DNA of 64,000 bases, from positions 1 through 64,000 of the forward strand of contig NZ_CP063189.1 of assembly GCF_028609805.1 (NCBI RefSeq), given 5' to 3'. The notes under the pieces were generated by a model. The model saw nothing but the letters and a program-made list of their open reading frames with translations. It did no database searches and was not told where the DNA came from. A program made the translations under genes and the position numbers. The stretch comes from Corynebacterium massiliense DSM 45435 (GTDB lineage Bacteria; Actinomycetota; Actinomycetes; Mycobacteriales; Mycobacteriaceae). Positions 39,222 through 48,018 of the stretch are shown piece after piece. Position 1 is the stretch's first letter; every line of letters begins with the position of its first letter.

Positions 39222-39393
39222 CGGCTCGGACAAGTACGTGCATGCCGCGATCGAGGGGCTGGAAGATGCCGGCAATTTCGTTCTGCGAACCCCCAACACT
39301 TCCACCATCCGCCAAAACGACCCGGTGAATCTTCGTTTCGACATTAACCGCCTGCACATCTTCGATGGCGAGACGCAAGAAAGGGTCAACTAG
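39222..39393 (+). pseudogene. 3' remnant of a ugpC-type ABC ATPase gene
   Basis: Starting right after an in-frame stop, the frame reads DYGSDKYVHAAIEGLEDAG and ends NRLHIFDGETQERVN. This is the C-terminal regulatory (TOBE/MalK-tail) end of a sugar-phosphate ABC ATPase. Walker motifs and the rest are missing. Its TAG stop overlaps the next gene's GTG by one base, the coupling expected inside a ugp operon, so the ATPase gene once stood here and was mostly replaced or deleted. Confidence 0.75.
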
Positions 39394-40313
39394 TGACACA
39401 CCAGATCGTGGCCCCGTCCGTTGATGAAACACCTAGTAAGCGGACCCGCCGGCGCCCAGCGGAACCGTGGGCGTGGTTGTTTCTCGCGCCGGCGATCATT
39501 CTCTTCCTTCTATTTGATTTCTTCCCGTTCTTCCGGGCTATCTTCCTGTCGTTTTCTAATGTCGACCTGTTCGGCCGCCCAGCAGGGTTCGCAGGGTTCG
39601 CCAACTACGCGAACATGTTCACGGACCCGGGCTTTATCGGGACGGTCATCCGCACCCTCATCTTCACGATCGCTTCGGTGGTGCTGAAGCTCGGAATCGG
39701 TCTCGCTATCGCGGTTCCGCTCTCCTTCCGGCTGCGCGGCACTGTGTGGATGCGCTCTGTTGTCCTCATCCCGATGGCTGTTTCTACTGCAGTGGGCACC
39801 TTGGTGTTTAAGCAGATGTTCGCTCCCACAATCGGCTTCTTCGATCAGGTAGCGATGTCATTCGGGCTGGGAGAAGTTGGGTGGCTCACCTCTCCGCGCG
39901 TGGCAATGATTTCGGCCCTGATTACCGAAACATGGATCGGTATCTCGTTTGTCACCTTGCTGATGATGGTGGCTATTGATGGCATATCACCAGAGGTCGT
40001 TGAGGCTGCCAATCTTGATGGGTGCACTGGCTGGCGGTATATCCGCCACATCGTTTTACCCAGTATTTCCAACATGTTGTTGGTGCTCTCGGTTACCCAG
40101 GCAATGCAGGCGATGAAGGAATTTACTGTTTTTCAGGTCCTTACCGCCGGCGGGCCGGGTACCTCGACGAGGACGTTGGTTCTGGACATCTATCAGAATG
40201 CTTTCGGCGGGGGAACGGCGGATTTCGCAGCCGCGTCCGCACGAGGAATGGTCCTGTTCATCATGATCCTTCTCCTCACGCTCCTCCAGTTCTGGCTGAA
40301 GCGGAAGAGTTAA
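39393..40313 (+). CDS. ugpA: Glycerol-3-phosphate ABC transporter permease UgpA-type
   Basis: This 306-residue permease has six hydrophobic segments and the EAA loop VVEAANLDGCTGWRYIRHIVLP. It pairs with the next permease to form the channel of a carbohydrate-type (CUT1) importer. The N-terminal PWAWLFLAPAIILFLLFDFFPFFRAI is typical of the UgpA/MalF class. Glycerol-3-phosphate as substrate is inferred from the adjacent glycerophosphodiesterase and from order; related maltose-type systems cannot be excluded. It overlaps the ugpC remnant by one base and starts with GTG. Confidence 0.8.
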   Translation: MTHQIVAPSVDETPSKRTRRRPAEPWAWLFLAPAIILFLLFDFFPFFRAIFLSFSNVDLFGRPAGFAGFANYANMFTDPGFIGTVIRTLIFTIASVVLKLGIGLAIAVPLSFRLRGTVWMRSVVLIPMAVSTAVGTLVFKQMFAPTIGFFDQVAMSFGLGEVGWLTSPRVAMISALITETWIGISFVTLLMMVAIDGISPEVVEAANLDGCTGWRYIRHIVLPSISNMLLVLSVTQAMQAMKEFTVFQVLTAGGPGTSTRTLVLDIYQNAFGGGTADFAAASARGMVLFIMILLLTLLQFWLKRKS

Positions 40314-40325
40314 GGAGCACTCTCC

Positions 40326-41156
40326 ATGAAAAACAATTTGCGATCACCGGGCGCTAATGCCCTGATGATTCTGTGGCTCGTCATCACCTGCATCGTGGTG
40401 GCATTCCCAGTCATTTACGCAATCGTCGGTTCATTCCGCACCTCGGGTGACATCAACGCAGGTGTGCAAAGTCTTTTCTTCGGCGACACGACGTCCGATA
40501 ACTACCCAGCGGCGTGGGAACAGTCGTCGATCGGGAAGCAACTCATTAACTCCTTCATCGTGACCATCTGCCAGACGCTCGGCCAGTTCATCACGAGTGT
40601 CTTGGCAGCATATGCACTCGTGTTTGGGCGCATCCCGAAAGCACAGAAGGTGCTCGTCTTTTTCCTCTTGCCGATGATGATCCCCAGCGAGGTCGCGGTC
40701 ATCGGTAACTACCTAACGGTTCGGGAAATGGGCCTTTACGACTCGGTTATCGGTGTCTTCATTCCGTACCTGACCTCAAGCTTCACCATTTTCCTCTTCT
40801 ACCAGGCCTTTAAGGACTTCCCCAAGGAACCGCGCGAGGCAGCACGTCTCGAGGGCGTGGGCACCTTCCAGTTCCTCCGCGAGTTCCTTCTCCCGCTCAA
40901 TCGCCCGGTTATCATGACGGCACTGGTTACCAGTGCTATCGCGGCGTGGAACGGCTACATGTGGCCGTTGCTTATTACTGAATCTGCCGATTCCCGCACT
41001 ATCCAGCCGGGACTCAAGTCCCTAGCCGACGAGGCGGCTACCGATGTTGGTCTCGTCTTGGCGGGTCTTGTCATCGCGGTCATTCCGACCGTCCTACTCG
41101 TCGTATTCGGTCAGAAGTACCTGACCCGCGGTCTGACCGAAGGAGCTGTGAAGTAA
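40326..41156 (+). CDS. ugpE: Glycerol-3-phosphate ABC transporter permease UgpE-type
   Basis: This 276-residue CUT1 permease has six hydrophobic segments and the EAA loop EPREAARLEGVGTFQFLREFLLPL. It begins 12 bases after the first permease with AAGGAG upstream. Its stop overlaps the ATG of the binding protein by one base (TAATG). Confidence 0.82.
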   Translation: MKNNLRSPGANALMILWLVITCIVVAFPVIYAIVGSFRTSGDINAGVQSLFFGDTTSDNYPAAWEQSSIGKQLINSFIVTICQTLGQFITSVLAAYALVFGRIPKAQKVLVFFLLPMMIPSEVAVIGNYLTVREMGLYDSVIGVFIPYLTSSFTIFLFYQAFKDFPKEPREAARLEGVGTFQFLREFLLPLNRPVIMTALVTSAIAAWNGYMWPLLITESADSRTIQPGLKSLADEAATDVGLVLAGLVIAVIPTVLLVVFGQKYLTRGLTEGAVK

Positions 41157-42493
41157 TGGTATTTTCCAAAGGTACCCGCGTAATTAGCATGATTACTGCA
41201 GCTACAATGGCCAGCTGCGCACTGACCGCCTGTGCGCCCAGCACCCCAGATGAGAAGACCAACGCCGATGGAGAGATCGTCGTTGACATGTGGCACTCGG
41301 CGTCCGGTGCTGCGAACCAGACACTCCAAGAGATTGTGTCTGACTTCAACGAGAGCCACGAAGGCGAGATCGAGATTAACGCCTCTTACCAAGGTGGCTA
41401 CGGAGATAGCATCGCTAAGTTCATTTCATCCGTTCAGACGGGTGAGCTTCCTGCATTGATGCAGGCCAATGACGTGCAAACGGCGTGGCTCTACGACTCT
41501 AAGCTTTCGACACCCGCTGAGGACTTGGGCGACGGCTACGATTTCGGTGGGCTCGTCGACGCGGTCCAGAATTACTACACAATCGACGACAAGATTCAAT
41601 CCATGCCGTTCATGGTTTCCCAGCCGGGCATGTACGTAAACGACGACGTCCTGGAGGACGCGGGCGTCGACCCCGATTCGCTGGATAGTATGGACGGTCT
41701 TCTCGATGCCGCGGAAAAAATTCACGACCGCACGGGAATGGCGGGGCTGACTTTCCACAACACTGGATGGTGGGTGGAGGAGTTCCAGGCAGCAGCGGGC
41801 GAGTTCATGTGCTCGCCCGAAAACGGCACTGGGGCGAATCGACCGAAGGAATTCAACCTAGATTCGCAGACCACCATTGACCTGTGGTCTCGGATCGGAG
41901 AGCTGTACAAATCGGGTGCTATCCACAACCCCGGTTCCGGCGGTGATGCCTCCAATGGCGCGTTTATCGCGAAAAAGGCCGGAATCATGATCAATTCCTC
42001 CGGTAACTACGGCAACGTCATTGACGGTAATCCCTCCTTCAACTGGTCGATTCACTCCCTTCCGTCCGGGACAAAGAACGGCGGCGCCGTGCCGGGCGGT
42101 AACTCCCTCTGGGCGATCAAGGAGGGACATTCCGAGCGGACGCAGGAAGCGGCGTGGGAGTTCATGAAGTACGTCGGTTCTGACGAAGTTCAACAAAAGA
42201 TCTTCAACGAAACCGGGTACCTCCCGACCACCTCAAAGGCGGCCGAAGAGCTCAACGACCTCACTCCACAGCAACAGGGTTTGATCAACCAGCTGGAAGA
42301 TACCCCGAGCAGTCAGATAACTGCGGGGTGTAAATCGGGTGCCCTCAACGATGCACGTACGTCCTACGAATCCGCCATGTCTGCCATCGCGAACGGGGCG
42401 GATGCTAAGGACGAAATGACGCGGGCTAAGAAGAAGGTCGACGCGTCTATCGAGAACTACAACCGACGCGCTGAGAATACGAAGGGGCTTTAA
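41156..42493 (+). CDS. ugpB: Glycerol-3-phosphate ABC transporter binding lipoprotein UgpB-type
   Basis: This 445-residue lipoprotein has a signal peptide with lipobox LTAC, lipidated cysteine 26. The mature part starts VVDMWHSASGAANQTLQEIVSDFN, typical of UgpB-type solute-binding proteins. A conserved aromatic/acidic ligand region is in GLTFHNTGWWVEEF and the later PGGNSLWAIKEG. It would catch glycerol-3-phosphate or glycerophosphodiesters outside the membrane. The operon lacks its own ATPase (only a stub remains), so a shared MsiK-like ATPase would be needed. Confidence 0.82.
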   Translation: MVFSKGTRVISMITAATMASCALTACAPSTPDEKTNADGEIVVDMWHSASGAANQTLQEIVSDFNESHEGEIEINASYQGGYGDSIAKFISSVQTGELPALMQANDVQTAWLYDSKLSTPAEDLGDGYDFGGLVDAVQNYYTIDDKIQSMPFMVSQPGMYVNDDVLEDAGVDPDSLDSMDGLLDAAEKIHDRTGMAGLTFHNTGWWVEEFQAAAGEFMCSPENGTGANRPKEFNLDSQTTIDLWSRIGELYKSGAIHNPGSGGDASNGAFIAKKAGIMINSSGNYGNVIDGNPSFNWSIHSLPSGTKNGGAVPGGNSLWAIKEGHSERTQEAAWEFMKYVGSDEVQQKIFNETGYLPTTSKAAEELNDLTPQQQGLINQLEDTPSSQITAGCKSGALNDARTSYESAMSAIANGADAKDEMTRAKKKVDASIENYNRRAENTKGL

Positions 42494-43176
42494 TGTCTAC
42501 TGACTACACTCCCATCAACAATCCGCGTACCTGGGAAAAGTTCGATGAACGTGGACGTGCGAAACTGCATCGCGGCTCGACCATCGTCTCTCGCCTCCGC
42601 CCAGGCTGCGAGGTCTTTCATCTGGGCCAGCGCATTCAAGACGACCTGGCACGCACGGAGCTCGCGGATCAGTTCGCGCTCACGCCACCGAATAGCTTCC
42701 ACATGACGGTGTATGAAGGGTTGAAGAATCGCGCTTACATCGGGCAAGAGGAAATTTACCCGGGTTGGTTGGTCAGTAGCGATTTTCCCGACATTGTCCA
42801 CGAGCTACGACAGCGTCTCGTCGAAGCGGACATCCCGCCGGCACCTGAATTGCGCATGCGCGTGGTTGGCGTTCGGCCCGTCGCGGAGGCACTGACTTTG
42901 GTAGTGGAGCCGCAGGATGAGCAAATGAGAGACGATCTCATTCAGTTCCGCGCTAACATCGCGGAAGTTTGGGGTCTACCCGTGCGTTCGTTGAACGAGT
43001 ACTTCTTCCACATCACCCTCGGTTACCGTTTGAGCGATCCTCGCGACACACAGGAACTTAACGAAGAACTCACCGAGAAATACGCTTCGTGGGCGACGGG
43101 AGTTCCGGAGCTGGAGCGGCCAGCGCTCACGATCTTCGACGACATGCTTGCGTTCCCGCCGATTCACTACCTGTAG
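42493..43176 (+). CDS. DUF1868 protein (2H phosphoesterase-like)
   Basis: This 227-residue protein has two H-x-T motifs about 120 residues apart: SFHMTVYE in the first half and FFHITLGYRL in the second. This is the signature of the 2H (RNA ligase/cyclic phosphodiesterase-like) superfamily, in which each histidine contacts the phosphate. It matches DUF1868. Its start overlaps the ugpB stop by one base, so it is the last gene of the ugp operon and may act on a cyclic or diester phosphate made or imported there. A paralogue lies at 44810-45523. Confidence 0.75.
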   Translation: MSTDYTPINNPRTWEKFDERGRAKLHRGSTIVSRLRPGCEVFHLGQRIQDDLARTELADQFALTPPNSFHMTVYEGLKNRAYIGQEEIYPGWLVSSDFPDIVHELRQRLVEADIPPAPELRMRVVGVRPVAEALTLVVEPQDEQMRDDLIQFRANIAEVWGLPVRSLNEYFFHITLGYRLSDPRDTQELNEELTEKYASWATGVPELERPALTIFDDMLAFPPIHYL

Positions 43177-43219
43177 AAAGATCCCGCGGAGACGAAGGGA
43201 CGAAGAGGGATTCGATACA

Positions 43220-43753
43220 ATGACTGCCATGACTCAGAAGACAGCTACTGCGACTCTGCACACCAATCACGGTGACATCGTTGTCGATCTCTTCGGCAAC
43301 CACGCGCCGGTGACTGTGGAGAACTTCATTGGTCTGGCTACCGGCGACAAGGACTACAGCACCCAGAACGCCCAGGGTGAGCAGTCCGGACCGTTCTACG
43401 ATGGCTCCATCTTCCACCGCATCATCCCTGGCTTCATGATCCAGGGCGGCGACCCGACCGGCACCGGCCGTGGTGGCCCGGGTTACCAGTTCGATGACGA
43501 GTTCCACCCAGAGCTGCAGTTCGACCGCCCGTACCTGCTGGCAATGGCTAACGCGGGCCCGGGCACCAACGGCTCCCAGTTCTTCATCACTGTGGACCGC
43601 ACCCCGCACCTCAACAACCACCACACCATTTTCGGTGAGGTGACCGACGAGAACTCCAAGAAGGTCGTCGAGGAAATCTCGCAGGTTGTCACCGACCGCA
43701 TGGATCGTCCGCGCGAGGACGTCGTCATCGAGTCGGTCGAGATCTCCAACTAA
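43220..43753 (+). CDS. Peptidyl-prolyl cis-trans isomerase (cyclophilin)
   Basis: This 177-residue cytoplasmic cyclophilin catalyses proline isomerisation. It shows NHGDIVVDLFGNHAPVTVENF, FHRIIPGFMIQGGDPTGTGRGGPGY, and LAMANAGPGTNGSQFFITVDRTPHLNNHHTIFGEV, the complete active site including the FHR arginine. ATG 43220 follows an AGAGGG; ATG 43229 is the other candidate. It is the short form without a membrane anchor. A terminator hairpin follows. Confidence 0.92.
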   Translation: MTAMTQKTATATLHTNHGDIVVDLFGNHAPVTVENFIGLATGDKDYSTQNAQGEQSGPFYDGSIFHRIIPGFMIQGGDPTGTGRGGPGYQFDDEFHPELQFDRPYLLAMANAGPGTNGSQFFITVDRTPHLNNHHTIFGEVTDENSKKVVEEISQVVTDRMDRPREDVVIESVEISN

Positions 43754-43783
43754 TTCATACCGGCCAGTGACACTGGCCGAACG

Positions 43784-43817
43784 AACCAGCCGGAACGGTT
43801 TGTTTCGGCTGGTTTTT
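43784..43817 (+). terminator. Rho-independent terminator after cyclophilin
   Basis: AACCAGCCG and CGGCTGGTT pair across a 13-base loop, followed by TTT. A smaller hairpin CGGCCAGTG/CACTGGCCG precedes it at 43761-43779. Confidence 0.75.
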
Positions 43818-43839
43818 CGCGTTTTAGCCCAGGTAGGTT

Positions 43840-44526
43840 GTGTACGTGAACGTTTCTACCTGGCTGAAAAATTACGTGCGCACCGCCCCCGCGACGGCGG
43901 TCATCGTCGCCATCTGTGTGATCGCGTGGGTCATCACGGCGATCCAATCGAAGTCGATACAGGCGAGCTTTTTCAACTCGTCCCTGGCTGATGCGTGGAC
44001 CTTGTGGGGCCCGTACATCGACACCGAGACCTGGCGTCTGAGCGCCGTGATGACGTCGTTGTTTATGCACATGACGGCGACCCATCTCGTGGTCAACATG
44101 CTGCTTCTGGTGTTTGTGGGAAGAGAGATCGAGCGCTTCCTCGGCACCGGGCGGTACGTCGCGGTGTATCTCGCGGGCGGGCTGGCGTCCTCGGCCTCCG
44201 TTCTTGCCCTCAGCTTCGATTCGGCGACTATCGGTGCGTCGGGCGCAATCTACGCGCTGCTTGTCATCTTGGTCGCGGTGTACCGCGCACGCGGGCTGAG
44301 CCTGCGCGCCCCCATCTTCTTCGTGGCGGTCAACCTCGCGTACACGGTGGCCGATTCGTTCATGGCGCACGAAGTCTCACTGTGGGGCCACATTGGCGGT
44401 CTTGTGGGCGGGCTGGTCATGCTGCCCTTTGCTTGGCGCCGGGATCGCGCCGGATGGGGTGCTGGGCTGGTGGTGCTCCTTGCCGCCACGACGATTGCGC
44501 TGTCTATCCACCCCTCCTGGGGATAA
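43840..44526 (+). CDS. Rhomboid-family intramembrane serine protease
   Basis: This 228-residue membrane protein has six or seven hydrophobic segments and the rhomboid catalytic set: the HLVVN motif in the second segment region (TATHLVVNMLLL), the serine in GASGAIYALL, and the histidine in LWGHIGGLVGGL. It cleaves membrane proteins within the bilayer; the substrate is unknown. GTG 43840 or GTG 43846 can be the start. It faces a minus-strand DUF1868 gene, with a DnaA-box-rich region between. Confidence 0.87.
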   Translation: MYVNVSTWLKNYVRTAPATAVIVAICVIAWVITAIQSKSIQASFFNSSLADAWTLWGPYIDTETWRLSAVMTSLFMHMTATHLVVNMLLLVFVGREIERFLGTGRYVAVYLAGGLASSASVLALSFDSATIGASGAIYALLVILVAVYRARGLSLRAPIFFVAVNLAYTVADSFMAHEVSLWGHIGGLVGGLVMLPFAWRRDRAGWGAGLVVLLAATTIALSIHPSWG

Positions 44527-44576
44527 CCGCCCCCAGTTATACACGTACACAGGTGTGCGAAAGTTCTCCACACCAG

Positions 44577-44769
44577 TTATCCACATTGTGGATAAACACA
44601 TTCTTGTAATTTCCGAACGGCTGACCGAGGGAAAGGACGATTTCCCAGCTAGGACAGCTGTTGGATCTACAGCGCGGCGCTGTGCACACCGTGATCAAAG
44701 TTATCCACAGGGTGTGGGAAATCCTGTGGAGACCGTCTTTTCACAAAAAATTCCCCAGCCTGTGGATAA
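44577..44769. other. DnaA-box cluster between convergent genes
   Basis: Four perfect boxes lie in this gap: TTATCCACA at 44577-44585 and 44701-44709, and its inverse TGTGGATAA at 44587-44595 and 44761-44769. The first two form an inverted pair one base apart. Weaker relatives are TTATACACG at 44538 and TTCTCCACA at 44564. No gene is present in 44527-44809. Confidence 0.75.
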
Positions 44770-44782
44770 CTTCGGGCTGGGG
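44744..44782 (-). terminator. Terminator of the DUF1868 gene with a DnaA box in its loop
   Basis: On the minus strand CCCCAGCC and GGCTGGGG form an 8-base stem whose 14-base loop contains TTATCCACA, followed by AATTTTTT. It lies 28 bases after the stop of the gene ending at 44810. Confidence 0.75.
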
Positions 44783-44809
44783 ATGTGGAAATGGACGAGG
44801 TTGTGATTC

Positions 44810-45523
44810 TTACTCGAAGTACGAGAGTGGTGCGAAACCTTGCATATTCTCAAACAGGCAAAAGGCCGGTGTTTCCAGCTCGACGTCGTCGACCTGGCTA
44901 GCCCACACGTCGTACTTCCGCTGCAGGGCAGCGACTTGTGGATCATCGCTGTCTACCTGGCGGAGGCGATAGCCGATACCGGAGTGGAATGCATACGAAT
45001 CGAGCGGCCTGGCTTGGATGCCGAGGAGCTCATCTATCTCATCGCGGAAGCGTTGGAGCTCAGCGAGAACCTCGTCGTCGGCCGGCTTGAGATCGAAGCG
45101 CATTTCGTAGCGAATGTCTGCAAGGTGGTCGACCTTCATCCGCAGCGGCCGTGGGGGCTGAATGTCAGATTCGCGGAGGCGGTCCACGATGCAACGTGCG
45201 CTTTCCGCGACAGTCTGCACCTCGTCGAGCCAATCCGGCCACCGCTCGCTTTCCCCGGGAATCTCACGGTCAAGCAGGCCCGCCTCGTAGAGGGTCATAT
45301 GGTAGGTATCCGGGTGCATGAGCGCGAAATCCGGGTTGTCGGTGCGGGCTAATCCCTCTTTAACTAAATCGTCGGAGATGGCCTTTTCCAGTTCGTAGAA
45401 CTGGGAGCCCCGAACGACCTGGGATACGAACGTGGTGCCACGGAAACGACGCGCACGTCCAGCTGGATCCCACTTCTGCCACGTTTTGGTCGTCTCTACG
45501 AGTGGTTTGCCAGCAGGCACCAT
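44810..45523 (-). CDS. DUF1868 protein, second paralogue
   Basis: This 237-residue protein aligns along its length with the DUF1868 protein at 42493. It has TYHMTLYEAGLL as first motif, PPRPLRMKVDHLADIRYEMRF in the middle, and FHSGIGYRL where the other has FHITLGYRL. The second 2H motif is thus H-S-G rather than H-x-T, so one phosphate-contacting hydroxyl is missing and catalysis may be altered. It stands alone between terminators. The function is unknown. Confidence 0.72.
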   Translation of the reverse strand: MVPAGKPLVETTKTWQKWDPAGRARRFRGTTFVSQVVRGSQFYELEKAISDDLVKEGLARTDNPDFALMHPDTYHMTLYEAGLLDREIPGESERWPDWLDEVQTVAESARCIVDRLRESDIQPPRPLRMKVDHLADIRYEMRFDLKPADDEVLAELQRFRDEIDELLGIQARPLDSYAFHSGIGYRLRQVDSDDPQVAALQRKYDVWASQVDDVELETPAFCLFENMQGFAPLSYFE

Positions 45524-45555
45524 GCTTCCTTTCTTAAGAGGATGTCTTCAGCGAT

Positions 45556-45599
45556 AAAAAAGGGGGCGTGCTCAGCTAGTGCAAACTGAGCACGCCCCC
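45556..45599 (-). terminator. Terminator after crgA
   Basis: GGGGGCGTGCTCAG and CTGAGCACGCCCCC form a perfect 14-base stem with a 10-base loop. On the minus strand it is followed by TTTTTT (45561-45556). Confidence 0.85.
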
Positions 45600-45631
45600 G
45601 CACCAAGTCGGAGAGTAAAAGCTATAGCGGC

Positions 45632-45904
45632 TTAGCGCCACCCCATCGTCATGAGCAGACCGATGATGGCCAGGCCGAAGCCGATGCCGTAGTTCCAGGC
45701 GCCGAGCTCCTGCATGAAGGGGATCTGCTCGCCGGCGAGGTAGTTGACCACCATCCACAGCAGGCCGAGCAGCATGAGCCCGAGCATGATCGCGATGTAC
45801 CAGCGCGGGGTGCCCTCGCTGTTGATCTTCACCGGGGTGCGGTTGGTCGCCGAGTTGGACGACTGCGGGGCGCTCGAGCTCGGGGTAATTTTCGCCTTAG
45901 GCAT
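45632..45904 (-). CDS. crgA: Cell division protein CrgA
   Basis: This 90-residue membrane protein has two hydrophobic segments, [23 protein letters not shown] and [19 protein letters not shown], and the conserved spacer [14 protein letters not shown] of the CrgA family. CrgA helps place the divisome and interacts with FtsZ and penicillin-binding proteins in actinobacteria. The location next to pknB is the conserved one. ATG 45904 starts [11 protein letters not shown]; longer upstream frames run into the pknB coding region. Confidence 0.92.
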   Translation of the reverse strand: MPKAKITPSSSAPQSSNSATNRTPVKINSEGTPRWYIAIMLGLMLLGLLWMVVNYLAGEQIPFMQELGAWNYGIGFGLAIIGLLMTMGWR

Positions 45905-45927
45905 GGTGGTTATCCTAGCAGCCTCGT

Positions 45928-48018
45928 CTAGCGCCCCGGGTTCGCGCCGGGCACCAGCGCGGCCAGGTCGAACTTCCAGTAGCGGACCTCCACCTGCTGG
46001 TTCTTCCGGATCACCTGCCCGTTGGAAATGTCCGTCCAGGCGATCCGTCCCTCGTCGGATACGACGCCGGTGGGCACGGGCTGGCTGACCTTGAGGTCGG
46101 CGGCAGAACCGGTCCACCCCGCGTGGCGCAGGGCATCGAGCGCCTGCTGCTCGTCGAGGCGGTTGATATCCGGCGCGCGCATGAGCATGCCGTTGGACAC
46201 CTTCACGCGCACTGACGAATCCCGATCCACGTCCGCGCCTTCATCGGACACGGACAAAACGCGGTCCTCCGGCTCTTCGGAGTCGACGAACTCGACCTCC
46301 GGGCGCAAGCCGTGGGACTCGAGGGTCTGCCGGACCTGGTCCCACCGGCCGCCGGCCAGGCCCGTCGGCACGGTTACCTGGGGGCGGCCCGTGGACACCA
46401 CGACGTGGACCGCCGATCCCTTGGACAGCTCCGTGCCCGCGGCCGGGTCCTGCCGGATGATGCGGCCGGCGGGGACGTCCTCGGATTCCCCCTCGGCGAC
46501 GTTGGGATCGAGCTTTAAGCCGACATCGCCAAGCGCAGAGGCGGCCCGGTCAGGGCTTTGGCCCGCAACGTTGGGCACCTCCACGTTTTCCTTGCCGGTG
46601 GAGACGGTCAGCGTCACCGTGGAGTCCTTCTGCAGCTCGGACCCCGCCGCCGGGTTGACGCGGATGACGTGATCGCGCGGGATCTCCGGGTGCGGTTCCT
46701 CCTCGGTGCGCACGCTCAAGCCCAGCTTCTCCAGCTCGTCAATGACCTCGTCGCGCGGGCGGTTTTCCACCTCCGGGACGGTGACCATCTCGGTCTTGTC
46801 CTGCGCGGCCTGGGAATCGTCGTTCGGCTGCGAATTCTCCGAGTCGTGCCAGAAATCCCAGGCGAAGTAGCCGATAAGTCCGATGAGGACGAGGCTGAGC
46901 AGGGTGGCCAGCCACTTCATCCAGGCCGGGCTGCGGTTGTCCGCCGGCGCGGGAGCCGGAGCGGCGTACGCGGGTTCAGGCTGTGCCTGCGGCGCCGGCT
47001 GGGGAGCGGGCACCGGCTCGGGCTGCGCGTACGCCTGGTCCACCTGGGTGCGCTGCGGTTCCATGACGGTCGTGCGCGGGTAGGCGTCCTCGTCGGCGCC
47101 GTCCGGGATGTGCAGGCGGGCGGCTTGGGTGATGTGGCCATCGGCAAGCCGCTGCAGGTCCTGGCCCATCTCGTAGGCCGACTGGTAGCGGTCGCCCGGG
47201 TGCTTCGCCATCGCGGTGAGCACCACCGCGTCCATGTTCGTCCGCGCCGTCGGGGTGAGATCGGGGATGTGGTGGCCGGAAAATTCCGGGTCCGCGGCAG
47301 CACTGGCCAGCACCTCCGACGGCGGGGTCGGCTCCTCCTGCACGTGCTGGTAGGCCACGGCGAAGGGGCTCTCCCCGGTAAACGGGGTGCGGCCGGTGAT
47401 TGCCTCGTAGAGCACGCAGCCCAGCGCGTAGACATCCGAGCGGGCATCGGCGTGCTTGCCGCGGGCCTGCTCCGGCGAGAGGTACTGCGCCGTGCCGATG
47501 ACCGCCGACGTCTGCGTCATCGCCGAGGTGGAATCATCCAGCGCGCGGGCAATGCCGAAGTCCATGACCTTCACCTGGCCGGTGTTGGTCAGCATGATGT
47601 TCGCCGGCTTAATATCGCGGTGAATGATCCCGGCCTCGTGAGAGGCCTGCAGGGCGTCCGCGGCCGGCTTGAGCAGCGCGGCGGCGCGCGCCGGGGCGAG
47701 CGGGCCCTCCTCCCGGATGAGGTCGCGCAAAGTACGCCCGTGGACCAGCTCCATCACGATGTACGGCAGGGCGATGCCGTCCATGACCTGCTCGCCCGTG
47801 TCGAACACCGCCACGATGTTCGGGTGGTTGAGCCGCCCGGCGTTCTGCGCCTCGCGGCGGAAACGTTCGCGGAAACCCTCGTCGCGCGCCATCTCCGGGC
47901 GCAGCATCTTCACGGCGACCTCGCGGCCGAGCAGCGTGTCTTCCGCCGCGAAGACCTCCGACATGCCGCCCGAACCGATGCGCGGCCCGAGTCGGTAGCG
48001 ATCAACGGTGTCGGTCAC
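45928..48018 (-). CDS. pknB: Serine/threonine protein kinase PknB with four PASTA domains
   Basis: This 696-residue receptor kinase has an N-terminal kinase domain: [23 protein letters not shown], the catalytic loop [13 protein letters not shown] and [10 protein letters not shown]. An activation-loop segment with several Ser/Thr follows. One membrane segment ([21 protein letters not shown]) sits near residue 370, and four extracellular PASTA repeats sense peptidoglycan fragments or lipid II. It controls growth and division by phosphorylating cell-wall and FHA-domain proteins. GTG 48018 overlaps the pknA stop by one base. Confidence 0.95.
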   Translation of the reverse strand: MTDTVDRYRLGPRIGSGGMSEVFAAEDTLLGREVAVKMLRPEMARDEGFRERFRREAQNAGRLNHPNIVAVFDTGEQVMDGIALPYIVMELVHGRTLRDLIREEGPLAPARAAALLKPAADALQASHEAGIIHRDIKPANIMLTNTGQVKVMDFGIARALDDSTSAMTQTSAVIGTAQYLSPEQARGKHADARSDVYALGCVLYEAITGRTPFTGESPFAVAYQHVQEEPTPPSEVLASAAADPEFSGHHIPDLTPTARTNMDAVVLTAMAKHPGDRYQSAYEMGQDLQRLADGHITQAARLHIPDGADEDAYPRTTVMEPQRTQVDQAYAQPEPVPAPQPAPQAQPEPAYAAPAPAPADNRSPAWMKWLATLLSLVLIGLIGYFAWDFWHDSENSQPNDDSQAAQDKTEMVTVPEVENRPRDEVIDELEKLGLSVRTEEEPHPEIPRDHVIRVNPAAGSELQKDSTVTLTVSTGKENVEVPNVAGQSPDRAASALGDVGLKLDPNVAEGESEDVPAGRIIRQDPAAGTELSKGSAVHVVVSTGRPQVTVPTGLAGGRWDQVRQTLESHGLRPEVEFVDSEEPEDRVLSVSDEGADVDRDSSVRVKVSNGMLMRAPDINRLDEQQALDALRHAGWTGSAADLKVSQPVPTGVVSDEGRIAWTDISNGQVIRKNQQVEVRYWKFDLAALVPGANPGR

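Noticed and set aside
39222-39347. C-terminal extension of the glycerophosphodiesterase as a genuine domain
   Set aside because: The residues are Arg/His/Pro-rich and out of frame with a clear ABC-ATPase tail encoded by the same DNA.
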